Below, one piece after another: positions 37,234-45,245 of a stretch of DNA of 64,000 nucleotides; within the stretch, counting starts at the first letter, position 1, and each line of letters starts with the position of its first letter. The translations under genes were made by a program, and so were the position numbers. Under the pieces are notes generated by a model. The model searched no databases. It saw only the letters and a list, made by a program, of their open reading frames with translations, and was not told the DNA's origin. Source of the stretch: Desulfobacter sp. (GTDB lineage Bacteria > Desulfobacterota > Desulfobacteria > Desulfobacterales > Desulfobacteraceae); NCBI GenBank assembly GCA_028768545.1, contig CP054838.1:3583001-3647000 (forward strand), read 5' to 3'.

Positions 37234-38112
37234 CCACCGGAGTTTATAAATTGTTGCTATTTGTTCCGCTGTTAAATCATGCCTGTCAGTTGCCACATAG
37301 TATTTGACGCCAGCAATTTTATAGCCAACAACCCGAACAGGCCTTTTCGTCTGGTTTTGATTCGGAGTACCAAGTTTAACCAGTGCATCATAAAAAATGT
37401 AGCTGTCGGAAGGGGTCTCGTGGTTATCAATAATTGTTCTTGTTGTCCTGGTTTTTATACGGCAGACAAAATGTTTGCCTTGCTCCTGAAGCAGGTCAAA
37501 TTCTTTATGGGATTGATATCCACGATCCATAACACCTGTTTGCCCCTTGGAAAGTATTTTGGGAACAAAAGTGCGTTCAGCGCCGTTGCCTTCAGTCAAA
37601 AAGATTTTGTTTGGGATTCCGTGATTAATGTCAAATCCGCAATGTACTTTGGCTTTTTTACTTCCTTTTCTGTAGTTCGCCCAGTGCATTGAAAGGACTG
37701 CATTTATGAGACTACCGTCAATGGAAACCAACTCTCCTAACTCGGCGTGTTCACCCGGATGACACTCAAGAGCCTGTTTATAAAGATCCTCAAAGATAAA
37801 TTGCAGTTGTTCGAGTCCCCTGTGATTGATGGCTTCACAGAAACTACTACGGCTGATACCACCGTCTGGCGCAATATTTTCTTTAGCAAAAACATTCTCC
37901 TTGAGATCCTGAATTAAATGTCGGGCAGACTTGTGCTCCTGAAGATGGAAATAAACCAAAGCATTTATCTGGTCTTCGAATGTCATTTTTAAAGGGCGGT
38001 CTCCTCGAGATTGTAATTCCGGTGCTTTTGAAAGTGACTTTATCAGAGGGCACCTGAAATTGTCAAAGTTCAGGGACCGTAGTTGTTTTTTAGGGACTGA
38101 GATGTGCGTCAT
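37234..38112 (-). pseudogene. IS4-family transposase, 3' truncated
   Basis: From the ATG at 38112 (AAGGAG upstream) about 293 codons of transposase remain. Visible: the N-terminal domain (FEDQINALVYFHLQEHKSAR), first catalytic Asp in LVSIDGSLINAV, second in GVMDRGYQSHKEF, and the start of the YREK-region segment at IATIYKLRW, where it breaks. The final catalytic Glu is missing. Beyond the join the frame reads 14 residues of reversed IS3 sequence. Confidence 0.85.
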
Positions 38113-38220
38113 TTGAGCTCCTTGAGTTAAATTTTCAAGGCGCACAAAAATTTTTACGCACATTTGTCAACACAAAACAGACTGTTTTTTCAATGATTTT
38201 AGATGCTTTTTATATGCAAC
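37234..38220 (-). mobile_element. IS4-family element, truncated
   Basis: Carries a transposase gene on the minus strand whose 3' end is missing at the junction with the IS3 element; the shared CCACCGG at 37234-37240 may be microhomology at the join. The outer end near 38220 is approximate: I cannot identify the terminal repeat. Confidence 0.65.
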
Positions 38221-38234
38221 AACCTAACCGGACA

Positions 38235-38387
38235 CTACTGACCTGAGGTGGACAATGGAGAATAAAAATCGGCGGGCGGTATTAAATAATTTACCAATAC
38301 ACTTTTCCTTGTGTGCAAGCTCATAATAAGCCCAATTATAAAAACAACAATAAGCGTATAGCAAATATACCTCAAGATAAGTTTCAT
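38235..38387 (-). CDS. 50-residue membrane ORF overlapping the Rhs toxin stop (possible immunity protein)
   Basis: The ATG at 38387 shares one base with the stop of the toxin-domain frame (TAATG), a translational-coupling arrangement. The protein starts MKLILRYICYTLIVVFIIGL and has one transmembrane segment (about 3-23). Its position straight after a polymorphic toxin is where immunity genes lie, and membrane immunity proteins exist. Its 3' end may be cut by the IS4 element, since the frame ends about 15 bases from the probable IS edge. Function is inferred from position only. Confidence 0.42.
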   Translation of the reverse strand: MKLILRYICYTLIVVFIIGLIMSLHTRKSVLVNYLIPPADFYSPLSTSGQ

Positions 38388-39058
38388 TAGTTCTGAGCCC
38401 CTAATTCTTTTAATCTATAATATTCTTTTCTCAAGCGAGATGCCCAGTCTTGGCAGTTATTTTGTCTCATATACATATTTCCAATTGTCAAATAGTCGCC
38501 ATCTATATTTTGAAATTTTAAATTGTTCAAAGCTTTACGCATAAGAGTACCTTCAAACAATTTACCACTCATTCTATAATCAGAGGGATCTTCAGTATTC
38601 CACCTACGTCCATCTGGGAAAAAGCCGACGTTTGCACCATAGTTACCTGCACCATAGTTACCTGCACCATCGATAAAAAAGCCATGCTCATGTGACAGTT
38701 CGATATTAAAAAAATCGTGAACTGGATGACGTGTTAAAAGAAAGATATCTGGCAATACACCTAATGGGCGTTTGCCAAAACAAAACATTTCTCTCTGATG
38801 ATTATTTGCAGCACAAAGTCCCAAAGGATCAATCAGGCTGTTAGGATTATTAAAGCAGTAAGCATACAGATTGAGCCCATCCCCGAAGGGATCTGCTCTA
38901 AAGTATCGGCCTATCTGAGGATCATAGTAACGATTGAGATTGTAATGCAGGTTCGTCTCCGCATCGAAATACTGGCCTGCAAGTGCTTTGATGCATCTCC
39001 CCCTTAGGACGCTGTTTTTGCCCTGACTTAATTCCCATAATGTAAAAGATCTGATTTG
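38387..39058 (-). pseudogene. C-terminal remnant of an Rhs/YD-repeat protein with a toxin-like domain
   Basis: The frame is open from about 39058 without a start codon, so it is a 5'-truncated gene. It begins with the Rhs core hallmark (LAGQYFDAETNLHYN; RYYDPQIGRYFRADPFGDG; LNLYAYCFNNPNSLIDPLGL) that marks the autocleavage-adjacent junction, then 140 residues of variable C-terminal domain. That domain has His residues in IELSHEHGFFID, a GAGNY repeat from a 15-bp tandem duplication, and NNCQDWASRLRKEYYRL near the end. The His and NCxxW-like pair suggest a permuted papain/NlpC-like cysteine hydrolase, which is speculative. Confidence 0.72.
38637..38667. repeat. 15-bp tandem duplication in the toxin domain
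   Basis: ACCATAGTTACCTGC occurs twice in tandem (within 38637-38667), then a partial third copy. It encodes the repeat GAGNY-GAGNY in frame and does not disrupt the domain. Confidence 0.75.
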
Positions 39059-39597
39059 AGATTATGATACTCAAATCAAGAATTCAAGTCTGTTAAATTT
39101 TAAACAGCGATTGAAATATTTGGTTTTTCTCCAAGAAGATTCTCAAACTTAAAATGATGATTTTAAGTTCTACCTGGTGAGTATACCCCTCCCTCTGGCT
39201 TTCTTTTTACCCTCCACCACCTACTTGTTCTGTTTCGATTACAATTTCGAAAACTTATATGAAAAATATCTGCCCGACGTCTACCACTGCAAGTGGGCCA
39301 CTTCATGGGATACTATGAAGTGGCTTATGCGATCAGTGTCAGCTCTATTGAGTTTTCAGGATCATAACACTCGGCAAATTTATTTTTCAAGACCTGCCCT
39401 CAAAATTTGGACCCCAAAAATTTACGATTCTGTTCTGCAGGCCTGCAGATCTTTAAAATTCATCTTGACCCAGACCCTGGCATGATGATATATAGAATGG
39501 TTTTTACAGCCCCCTGAAAGGCAGGGGGCACAAGCACTAATCCTTGCTCCGGGCTTGGAACAAACCAACCGGGGCTTTATATCCGTAAGGAGACAAA
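39059..39597. other. Intergenic region upstream of rpsF with palindromes
   Basis: About 540 bases with no gene I trust; a plus-strand frame at 39177-39485 has no ribosome site and odd composition. It contains a 10-bp perfect hairpin (39297-39306 with 39315-39324, GCCACTTCAT / ATGAAGTGGC), a 14-bp palindrome CTGCAGGCCTGCAG (39435-39448), a GC-rich hairpin (39509-39516 with 39522-39529, GCCCCCTG / CAGGGGGC), and the candidate leader structure at 39546-39575. Confidence 0.55.
39546..39575 (+). promoter_or_regulatory. Candidate S6:S18-binding leader hairpin upstream of rpsF
   Basis: GCTCCGG (39546-39552) pairs with CCGGGGC (39569-39575) with one G-U; then a 2-base bulge, TTGG (39555-39558) with CCAA (39565-39568), and loop AACAAA. 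A bulged hairpin with a CCG element just before rpsF is the hallmark of the known S6:S18 autoregulatory mRNA motif. The ribosome site (TAAGGAG) lies 11 bases downstream. The fit to the published motif was judged from memory. Confidence 0.4.
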
Positions 39598-40107
39598 ATG
39601 AGGAAATATGAAACTGTATTTATTTCTGACCCTGATCTTCAGGATCAAACACGCCAGGAGCTGTTTGATAAAGTCAGAAATATCATTGCCAAGGAAAATG
39701 GTATTCTTTTAGACTTTGACGAGTGGGGCAGCAAAAAGCTGGCCTATGAGATCAAAAAGAAATTACGCGGTTATTATGTCTGCATGACTTATGGCGGCAC
39801 CGGTGACCTTGTAAACGAACTTGAAAGAAATTTCCGTCTCAGTGACGGCATCATGAAATTCATGACCATCCTTCTTTCCGACAAAGTAACTGCCGAATCC
39901 CTTGAAAAAGAAGTTGCAGAGGCAAAAGAAGCCGAAGAGTCTGCCAAGGCAGCAGAAGCTGAAGCAACGGCAGCCAAAGCCCAGGCAGCATCCGAGGCCA
40001 AAGAAGAAAATGCTGAAGAAGCGGCTGCCCAGGAAGAGACCCCGGCAACAGAGGCGGATTCTGAACCTGCTGATCAAACCCCGGAAGCCGGTGAAGCCAA
40101 GGAATAA
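39598..40107 (+). CDS. rpsF: 30S ribosomal protein S6
   Basis: A 169-residue protein. The first 100 residues are S6 (RKYETVFISDPDLQ; DEWGSKKLAYEIKKKLRGYY; ERNFRLSDGIMKFMTILL). The last 65 are an Ala/Glu/Lys-rich acidic tail (AEAKEAEESAKAAEAEAT), much longer than in most S6 proteins but of the same kind as the Glu-rich tail of E. coli S6. First gene of the rpsF-rpsR-DUF2232-rplI-dnaB-hflX run. Confidence 0.95.
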   Translation: MRKYETVFISDPDLQDQTRQELFDKVRNIIAKENGILLDFDEWGSKKLAYEIKKKLRGYYVCMTYGGTGDLVNELERNFRLSDGIMKFMTILLSDKVTAESLEKEVAEAKEAEESAKAAEAEATAAKAQAASEAKEENAEEAAAQEETPATEADSEPADQTPEAGEAKE

Positions 40108-40131
40108 TCAAGGAAAGCAAGGAGATTAAAT

Positions 40132-40389
40132 ATGTATAGAGGTCAAAGAGGCGGCGGAAAAAACAGATTCTATCAGCGCCGTAAAATTTGCAGATTTTGT
40201 GTGGATAATGGTATGGAAATCAATTATAAAAATCCCAAATCCTTGAGGCAGTTCATTACGGAACGGGGTAAAATCATTCCCAGACGGATCACCGGGACCT
40301 GCGCAAAACACCAGCGTCAACTCTCTCTTGCAATCAAACAGTCCCGTCAGATTGCCCTGTTGCCGTTTGTCGGACGCCCCATGCATTAA
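40132..40389 (+). CDS. rpsR: 30S ribosomal protein S18
   Basis: An 85-residue basic protein with the S18 core [47 protein letters not shown] split around residues 32-80. CRFC near residue 20 together with C57 and H59 suggests the zinc-binding (C+) form. It partners with S6 on the platform of the 30S subunit. GGAGATT precedes the ATG. Confidence 0.96.
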   Translation: MYRGQRGGGKNRFYQRRKICRFCVDNGMEINYKNPKSLRQFITERGKIIPRRITGTCAKHQRQLSLAIKQSRQIALLPFVGRPMH

Positions 40390-40413
40390 GATAAGGTCTT
40401 GGAGTATACGACA

Positions 40414-41346
40414 ATGCCTTTATCCCTTACCCATCCGATATTCATCAAAGAAACCTTTATCGGGATTTCTTTGTGCATATTGATATTTGCCGCAGTATTT
40501 GCATTTCCCTTTTTAGGGGTATTTGCCCTGTTGTTCCTGCCGTTGCCGGTATTGTTCTACCGGCTTAAGCTGGGACGGAACAGCGGCGGCATCATCATGG
40601 CGGTCAGCTTTTTTGTTCTGCTGCTCATGACCCGGGAACTGGCATTTGATGTACTCTATTTTGGATCTTTACTGATCACCGGTTTTTTCTTGGGTGAATG
40701 CATTGAGCGGCACCTGGATATCCAGCGAACCATGATTTTCACCGTGATCCTGGTGGCAGGCGCAGCCTTTACGGCGTTTGCCCTCTACACAGGGCTCCAG
40801 GGAAAAACCATGGGGGGTGTCCTGTCAGACTATCTGACCCGCTACTTTAGCATGACAGCCGAGATTTATTCGGGAATGGGTATTGAGCAGGATCAGATCC
40901 AGCAGCTTAACTCAGCCTTTATGGTCATTTTACCGGGAATGTTCATGGTTTCCTATATGACCACCATCTGGCTGAACCTGCTGATTATACGCACCCTGCT
41001 GCAAAGAAAAGGGATTACCTTAAAAAGCATTGAACACCTGAACCATTGCCGGACACCTGATGTCCTGGTATGGGTGGTCATTGGTTTGGGCCTGGCCCTG
41101 ATGCTGCCGGTTGACGCCCTTAAAATGATCAGTATCAATAGCTTGATCGTCTTAATGCTTGTTTATTTTTTTCAAGGAATTGCTGTTGTCTCTTTCTTTT
41201 TCCAAAAAAAAAAGACCCCCATGGCCCTGAAAGTATTTTGTTACAGCCTGATTGCCGTACAATTATATGTGCTGATTATGGTCATTGGTCTGGGATTCTT
41301 TGATAATTGGATCAATTTTAGAAAGATCGCCCCAGCAAAAGAATAA
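40414..41346 (+). CDS. DUF2232-family membrane protein
   Basis: A 310-residue protein from the ATG at 40414 (TTGGAG 8 bases upstream; a TTG 5 codons earlier is less likely). It has about eight transmembrane segments. DUF2232 proteins are commonly found between rpsR and rplI, as here; their function is unknown. Position in the ribosomal operon is the main support. Confidence 0.78.
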   Translation: MPLSLTHPIFIKETFIGISLCILIFAAVFAFPFLGVFALLFLPLPVLFYRLKLGRNSGGIIMAVSFFVLLLMTRELAFDVLYFGSLLITGFFLGECIERHLDIQRTMIFTVILVAGAAFTAFALYTGLQGKTMGGVLSDYLTRYFSMTAEIYSGMGIEQDQIQQLNSAFMVILPGMFMVSYMTTIWLNLLIIRTLLQRKGITLKSIEHLNHCRTPDVLVWVVIGLGLALMLPVDALKMISINSLIVLMLVYFFQGIAVVSFFFQKKKTPMALKVFCYSLIAVQLYVLIMVIGLGFFDNWINFRKIAPAKE

Positions 41347-41396
41347 ATTAAAACCCGGACGGCAGAGAATGCCGCCTGGATTTTGGAGGTTTTAAA

Positions 41397-41855
41397 ATGA
41401 AAGTCATATTAAAAGAAACCATAGATACACTGGGCATTGCCGGCACGGAATGTGACGTGGCCCCCGGGTACGGCAGGAACTATCTGCTTCCCCAGGGTAA
41501 AGCCGTGCTTGCCACCCCCCAGAACCGGAAGGTCATGGAACAGACCCGGGCAAAGCTTGAACTCCAGATTGCCAAGGAAAGAAAGCTTGCCGAGGAAATG
41601 GCAGACAAAATCAAGGATATTGTCTGCACCATTAAAGCCAAGGTCCGCGAAGAAGTCTATCTTTACGGTTCAGTCACCAGCCATGATATTAAAGATGCCC
41701 TGAATGCACAGGATGTTGAACTTGAACGCCGTGCCATTCTCCTGGCAGAACCCATCAAGGAAACCGGTGAATACAAAGTCCCCATCCGGTTGTACAAGGA
41801 TGTTGAGCCGGAAATCACCGTTAACGTGATTGCTGAAGAAAAAGAAGAAAAATAG
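41397..41855 (+). CDS. rplI: 50S ribosomal protein L9
   Basis: A 152-residue protein: MKVILKETIDTLGIAGTECD, VAPGYGRNYLLPQGKAVLAT (the L9 signature), a long connecting helix (MEQTRAKLELQIAKERKLAEEM), and the C-terminal domain (LYGSVTSHDIKDAL). TTTTGGAGGTTTTAAA precedes the ATG. dnaB follows in the same frame after this stop. Confidence 0.96.
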   Translation: MKVILKETIDTLGIAGTECDVAPGYGRNYLLPQGKAVLATPQNRKVMEQTRAKLELQIAKERKLAEEMADKIKDIVCTIKAKVREEVYLYGSVTSHDIKDALNAQDVELERRAILLAEPIKETGEYKVPIRLYKDVEPEITVNVIAEEKEEK

Positions 41856-41863
41856 AACCAACC

Positions 41864-41901
41864 GACAGGGTCTGCAGCCGGTTTCGGATGCAGACCCTGT
41901 C
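41864..41901 (+). other. Perfect 13-bp hairpin between rplI and dnaB
   Basis: GACAGGGTCTGCA (41864-41876) with TGCAGACCCTGTC (41889-41901), loop GCCGGTTTCGGA. No T tract follows, so it is not a standard terminator. It lies 20 bases upstream of the dnaB start region and could modulate dnaB expression or mRNA processing. Confidence 0.75.
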
Positions 41902-41921
41902 AGACCCTAGGATATTTTGCC

Positions 41922-43295
41922 ATAAAAGAGCCCATAAAAAGCGACCCCCTGCTCAACAGGACCCCTCCCCATGATATTGATGCGGAGGAATCCCTACTCA
42001 GTGCTGTCTTTATCAACAATGACAGCCTTTTAGATATTCTTGATATCCTCACACCAGATGATTTTTACAAAGGGGCCCATAAAAAAATTTTCAGGGTCAT
42101 CATTGAGCTGACATCCAAAGAAGACCCCGTGGATCTGATCACGGTGGCGAATGCCCTCAACGAAAAAGATGAGCTTGAAACCATTGGCGGTGCAGCCTCA
42201 TTGGCAGCCATTTCCGATGCCGCGCCCGTGGCGGTCAATGCCGTCCACTATGCAAAAATCATCCGGGGAAAGGCTGCCCTGCGCCAGCTCATTGACGCCT
42301 CTTCAAAAACCATTGAACGCTGTCTTGAAGACAAGGGTGACTTTAAGGATATTCTGGATGAAGCAGAAGCCTCTGTTTTCCAAATTGCCGAACGCAAATC
42401 CGGTACCGCCTTTAAATCCCTTGGTGAACTCATTGACCTGAACATTGACCAGTTAGAAGAGCAGCAGGGTAAAGCCGGCGGCCTTTCAGGACTTTCCACG
42501 GGATATCCAAGACTGGATCAGATCACCTCAGGCCTTCAGGGCTCAGACCTGATTATTCTGGCAGCAAGGCCGAGTATGGGGAAAACCGCATTTGCTTTGA
42601 ACATGGCCAGAAACGTGGCCTTTGGAGAACGCAAACCCGTGGCGGTATTCTCACTTGAAATGTCATGTGAACAATTGTCCATGAGACTGCTGACCTCTGA
42701 AGCTCGAATCGACTCCAACCGGCTGCGCACAGGATTTATCAGTCCGGAAGACTGGCAGAACGCCACAGATGCTGCCGGTATCCTCAATGAAATGCCCATC
42801 TTTATTGATGACACCCCCAATATCTCGGTCATGGATGTTCGGACCAAGGCTAGAAAACTCTATCAAAAACACGGGGAACTTGGGGCGGTGATCATTGACT
42901 ATCTCCAGCTCATGAAGGCCCCGTTTAAATCCGACCGCAGGGACCTTGAAATCGCTGAAATTTCAAGATCCCTCAAAGCCCTGGCAAAAGAGTTGAACAT
43001 CCCTGTCATTGCCCTGTCCCAGCTCAACCGGATGCTCGAGCAGCGCTCTGACAAACGGCCCATGATGTCTGATTTAAGAGAGTCAGGCGCACTTGAGCAG
43101 GATGCGGACATTATCTCCTTTATTTACCGTGACGAGGTATACAACAAGGAGCCGGACAATCCTAAAAAAGGAACCGCTGAAATCATTGTGGCCAAGAACA
43201 GAAACGGTGCCATCGGCACAGCCCACATGGTTTTCAACGGACAATACACCCGGTTTGAAGAATTGGCACCCGATGCCTACCAGGGATTTGAATGA
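41922..43295 (+). CDS. dnaB: Replicative DNA helicase DnaB, with ATA at the start position
   Basis: DnaB unwinds DNA at the replication fork. Homology clearly begins upstream of the first ATG/GTG in frame: LLNRTPPHDIDAEESLLSAV is the typical DnaB N-terminus. The frame is open back to the rplI stop but contains no ATG, GTG or TTG before residue 69; ATA at 41922 (giving xKEPIKSDPLLN) sits 9 bases after AGGA and gives 457 residues. Motifs: Walker A ARPSMGKTAF near 214, FSLEMSCEQLSMRLL near 243, Walker B VIIDYLQLM near 323, DLRESGALEQDADII near 380. It overlaps hflX by 4 bases. Confidence 0.9.
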   Translation: MKEPIKSDPLLNRTPPHDIDAEESLLSAVFINNDSLLDILDILTPDDFYKGAHKKIFRVIIELTSKEDPVDLITVANALNEKDELETIGGAASLAAISDAAPVAVNAVHYAKIIRGKAALRQLIDASSKTIERCLEDKGDFKDILDEAEASVFQIAERKSGTAFKSLGELIDLNIDQLEEQQGKAGGLSGLSTGYPRLDQITSGLQGSDLIILAARPSMGKTAFALNMARNVAFGERKPVAVFSLEMSCEQLSMRLLTSEARIDSNRLRTGFISPEDWQNATDAAGILNEMPIFIDDTPNISVMDVRTKARKLYQKHGELGAVIIDYLQLMKAPFKSDRRDLEIAEISRSLKALAKELNIPVIALSQLNRMLEQRSDKRPMMSDLRESGALEQDADIISFIYRDEVYNKEPDNPKKGTAEIIVAKNRNGAIGTAHMVFNGQYTRFEELAPDAYQGFE

Positions 43296-44908
43296 AGCAG
43301 ATAGTTTACGGTAATACGGACGGCCTTCGTAAAACCCAGATCAAGCGCATTGAAGATCTTTATACCTTAAAATCTTTGCCCGAATTTATCCTGACCCCTG
43401 AAATGGCTGAAGAACTTGCGGCCATCAGCCACGAAATTCGCCGGCAGATCGGTATCCTTTTGGACCGGAACGGAAAAACCGTGTGTGTGATTGCAGGGGA
43501 TCCCCATCGCATTGTCATACCGGTGACCTCTGATTATATGGCAGGACCCGGTCGGCTCAAAGGCGTTCGTTGCGTTCACACCCATCTGACAGAAGAGGCA
43601 TTAACCAGAGACGATCTCACCGACCTTGCCCTTCTCCGGCTGGACTATATCACAGCCATCTGCATCACCTCCCAGGGCAGTGTCGGCAGCATTTATTCCG
43701 CCCATATTCTGCCGGATCCCAAAGCAGATCCCTACCAGGTGATTGCCAGGGCCGGTATTGATACCCTTGATATTGACTGCCAGGCTCAGATTTTTGCGTT
43801 GGAAAACGAACTGGCCCGGCACAATCGACAGCACAGACCCAAGACTGGAAAAGAAAACGCATTTTTGATCAATGCCACCACCACCCATCCCCAATCCGCC
43901 CATATCTCCATGGATGAACTCAAAGAATTATGCAAAACCAGCCGCATCAAAGTGGTGGGGTCTGCCATCCAGCGGCGGAAAACCATTGATCCTAAATTTG
44001 TGGTAGGCAAAGGCAAACTGTCCGATTTGATCATAACGGCCATTCAAAATTATGCCACCATGCTGGTCTTTGACAGGGAACTATCCCCGTCCCAGATCCG
44101 TTCCATCACCGATTTTGTGGAAATGAAGGTCATTGACAGAACCCAGCTGATCTTGGACATTTTCGCCAAACAGGCCAAATCCCGTGAGGGCAAATTCCAG
44201 GTGGAACTGGCCCAGATGGAATACCTTCTGCCAAGGCTTGTCACCAAAAATACGGCCATGTCCAGGCTTGCCGGAGGTATCGGCGGCAGGGGACCGGGTG
44301 AAACCAAGCTTGAAGTCAACCGTCGGCGGGTCAGGGACAGAATTGCCCGGCTGAAAAAAGAGATTGTTAAAATCAGAAAGCAACGGTCCCAGCAAAAAGC
44401 CAAACGCAGGCGCAGGGACCTGCCCATCATCTCCATTGTGGGATATACCAATGCCGGAAAATCCACCCTGCTCAACACCCTGACCCAGAGCAATATCATT
44501 GCGGCCAACCGGCTCTTTGCCACCCTGGATCCCTCTTCCAGAAGACTGAGGTTTCCCCGTGACAAAGAAGTGATCATAACCGATACGGTGGGGTTTATCC
44601 AAAACCTGCCCAAAGAACTTATGGAAGCCTTTCACGCCACCCTGGAAGAACTTGCTGAAGCGGATCTGATTCTCCATGTCATTGATATATCCAATCCAAG
44701 ATATATGCAGCAAAAAGAATCGGTTGAACAATTGCTTAAAACACTTTCTTTGGATAAAATCCCCTGCCTTTACGTGTTTAATAAGATGGACCAGGCGAAC
44801 TTGAATGATTTTGACAACCCCTGGCTGCTGACCCAGGGCACTTTGGTCTCGGCCCTTGAAAAGAAAAGCCTGGCCCCTCTGGTTGAGCAACTCGAGCTCA
44901 TGGTTTAA
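43292..44908 (+). CDS. hflX: GTPase HflX
   Basis: A 538-residue GTPase that binds the 50S subunit and rescues stalled or heat-damaged ribosomes. An N-terminal extension of about 185 residues precedes the HflX domain (KLSDLIITAIQNYATMLVFDRELSPSQ split near 248-275; SRLAGGIGGRGPGETKLE). G domain: G1 GYTNAGKSTLLN near 384, G3 DTVGFIQNLP near 429, G4 NKMD near 491. The extension makes it longer than the E. coli protein (426) and matches the long HflX form. It is last in the operon. Confidence 0.94.
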   Translation: MKQIVYGNTDGLRKTQIKRIEDLYTLKSLPEFILTPEMAEELAAISHEIRRQIGILLDRNGKTVCVIAGDPHRIVIPVTSDYMAGPGRLKGVRCVHTHLTEEALTRDDLTDLALLRLDYITAICITSQGSVGSIYSAHILPDPKADPYQVIARAGIDTLDIDCQAQIFALENELARHNRQHRPKTGKENAFLINATTTHPQSAHISMDELKELCKTSRIKVVGSAIQRRKTIDPKFVVGKGKLSDLIITAIQNYATMLVFDRELSPSQIRSITDFVEMKVIDRTQLILDIFAKQAKSREGKFQVELAQMEYLLPRLVTKNTAMSRLAGGIGGRGPGETKLEVNRRRVRDRIARLKKEIVKIRKQRSQQKAKRRRRDLPIISIVGYTNAGKSTLLNTLTQSNIIAANRLFATLDPSSRRLRFPRDKEVIITDTVGFIQNLPKELMEAFHATLEELAEADLILHVIDISNPRYMQQKESVEQLLKTLSLDKIPCLYVFNKMDQANLNDFDNPWLLTQGTLVSALEKKSLAPLVEQLELMV

Positions 44909-45008
44909 ACTTAGAATAAACAAATTTTGGACTCTTTTTTTTTCAGGTTGAAAAAGATCATCATTTACTTTACAAAGAGACCATAACTTAACCGATAATG
45001 GACGCTAT

Positions 45009-45227
45009 ATGGAAATAAAACTGGACCGGGTTCTTGAAGAAAACCAGGTCAAAAAAGATTCACTGGACGTACCCGAATGTTTTGGAGAATATGATAAAGA
45101 GAGCAAACTCTGTTTTAAGTATTGTGCCATTTCAATTAAATGCTGTGTCATGCAGCACCGGCATCCAAAGGTTGATATCCTTGAAAAACTCTTGATCTAT
45201 AACGATTATTCCCTAAAGCCCAATTAG
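45009..45227 (+). CDS. Small Cys-rich protein of unknown function
   Basis: A 72-residue protein with Cys residues arranged VPECFGEYDKESKLCFKYCA followed by ISIKCCVMQ, a pattern suited to binding a metal. The pattern C..E.D..N/S.LC..YC resembles small proteins common in Desulfobacterota, but I do not recognise a named family. It lies alone after hflX with no strong ribosome site. Confidence 0.5.
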   Translation: MEIKLDRVLEENQVKKDSLDVPECFGEYDKESKLCFKYCAISIKCCVMQHRHPKVDILEKLLIYNDYSLKPN

Positions 45228-45245
45228 CAGATACAAGACAGGAGC

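Larger units (their letters stand above)
34293..37237 (+). mobile_element. IS3-family element, interrupted and right-truncated
   Basis: Holds orfA (34330-34842) and a split orfB. An IS256-family element is inserted in orfB at 34891-36340. The right end is lost: orfB runs into the reverse strand of an IS4-family element at about 37234-37240. The left boundary lies between 34293 and 34330 but I cannot define the terminal repeat. Confidence 0.8.
34839..37237 (+). pseudogene. IS3-family transposase OrfB, split by IS256 and lacking its end
   Basis: The reading frame starts at 34839 (MNAALTLSCDIGKKPSC), breaks at 34890, and resumes after the IS at 36350 (EAFGIPRSSFYRFHSP, then LDILHSEKYQDRAPYQVYA). 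Removing the insert and one copy of the 9-bp duplication restores one frame. The DDE residues are visible: D in WSWDITKLK, D in LHADRG, E in NPYSEAQFKT. The frame leaves IS3 sequence after KGKMPRPPE at about 37240, where IS4 sequence begins. It is inactive. Confidence 0.85.

Noticed and set aside
38637..38667. Tandem 15-mers as a CRISPR-like repeat
   Set aside because: The two copies are directly adjacent without spacers and lie inside a coding frame.
39177..39485. A 102-codon plus-strand frame upstream of rpsF
   Set aside because: No ribosome site, no recognisable motif, and it runs through the hairpin and the 14-bp palindrome.
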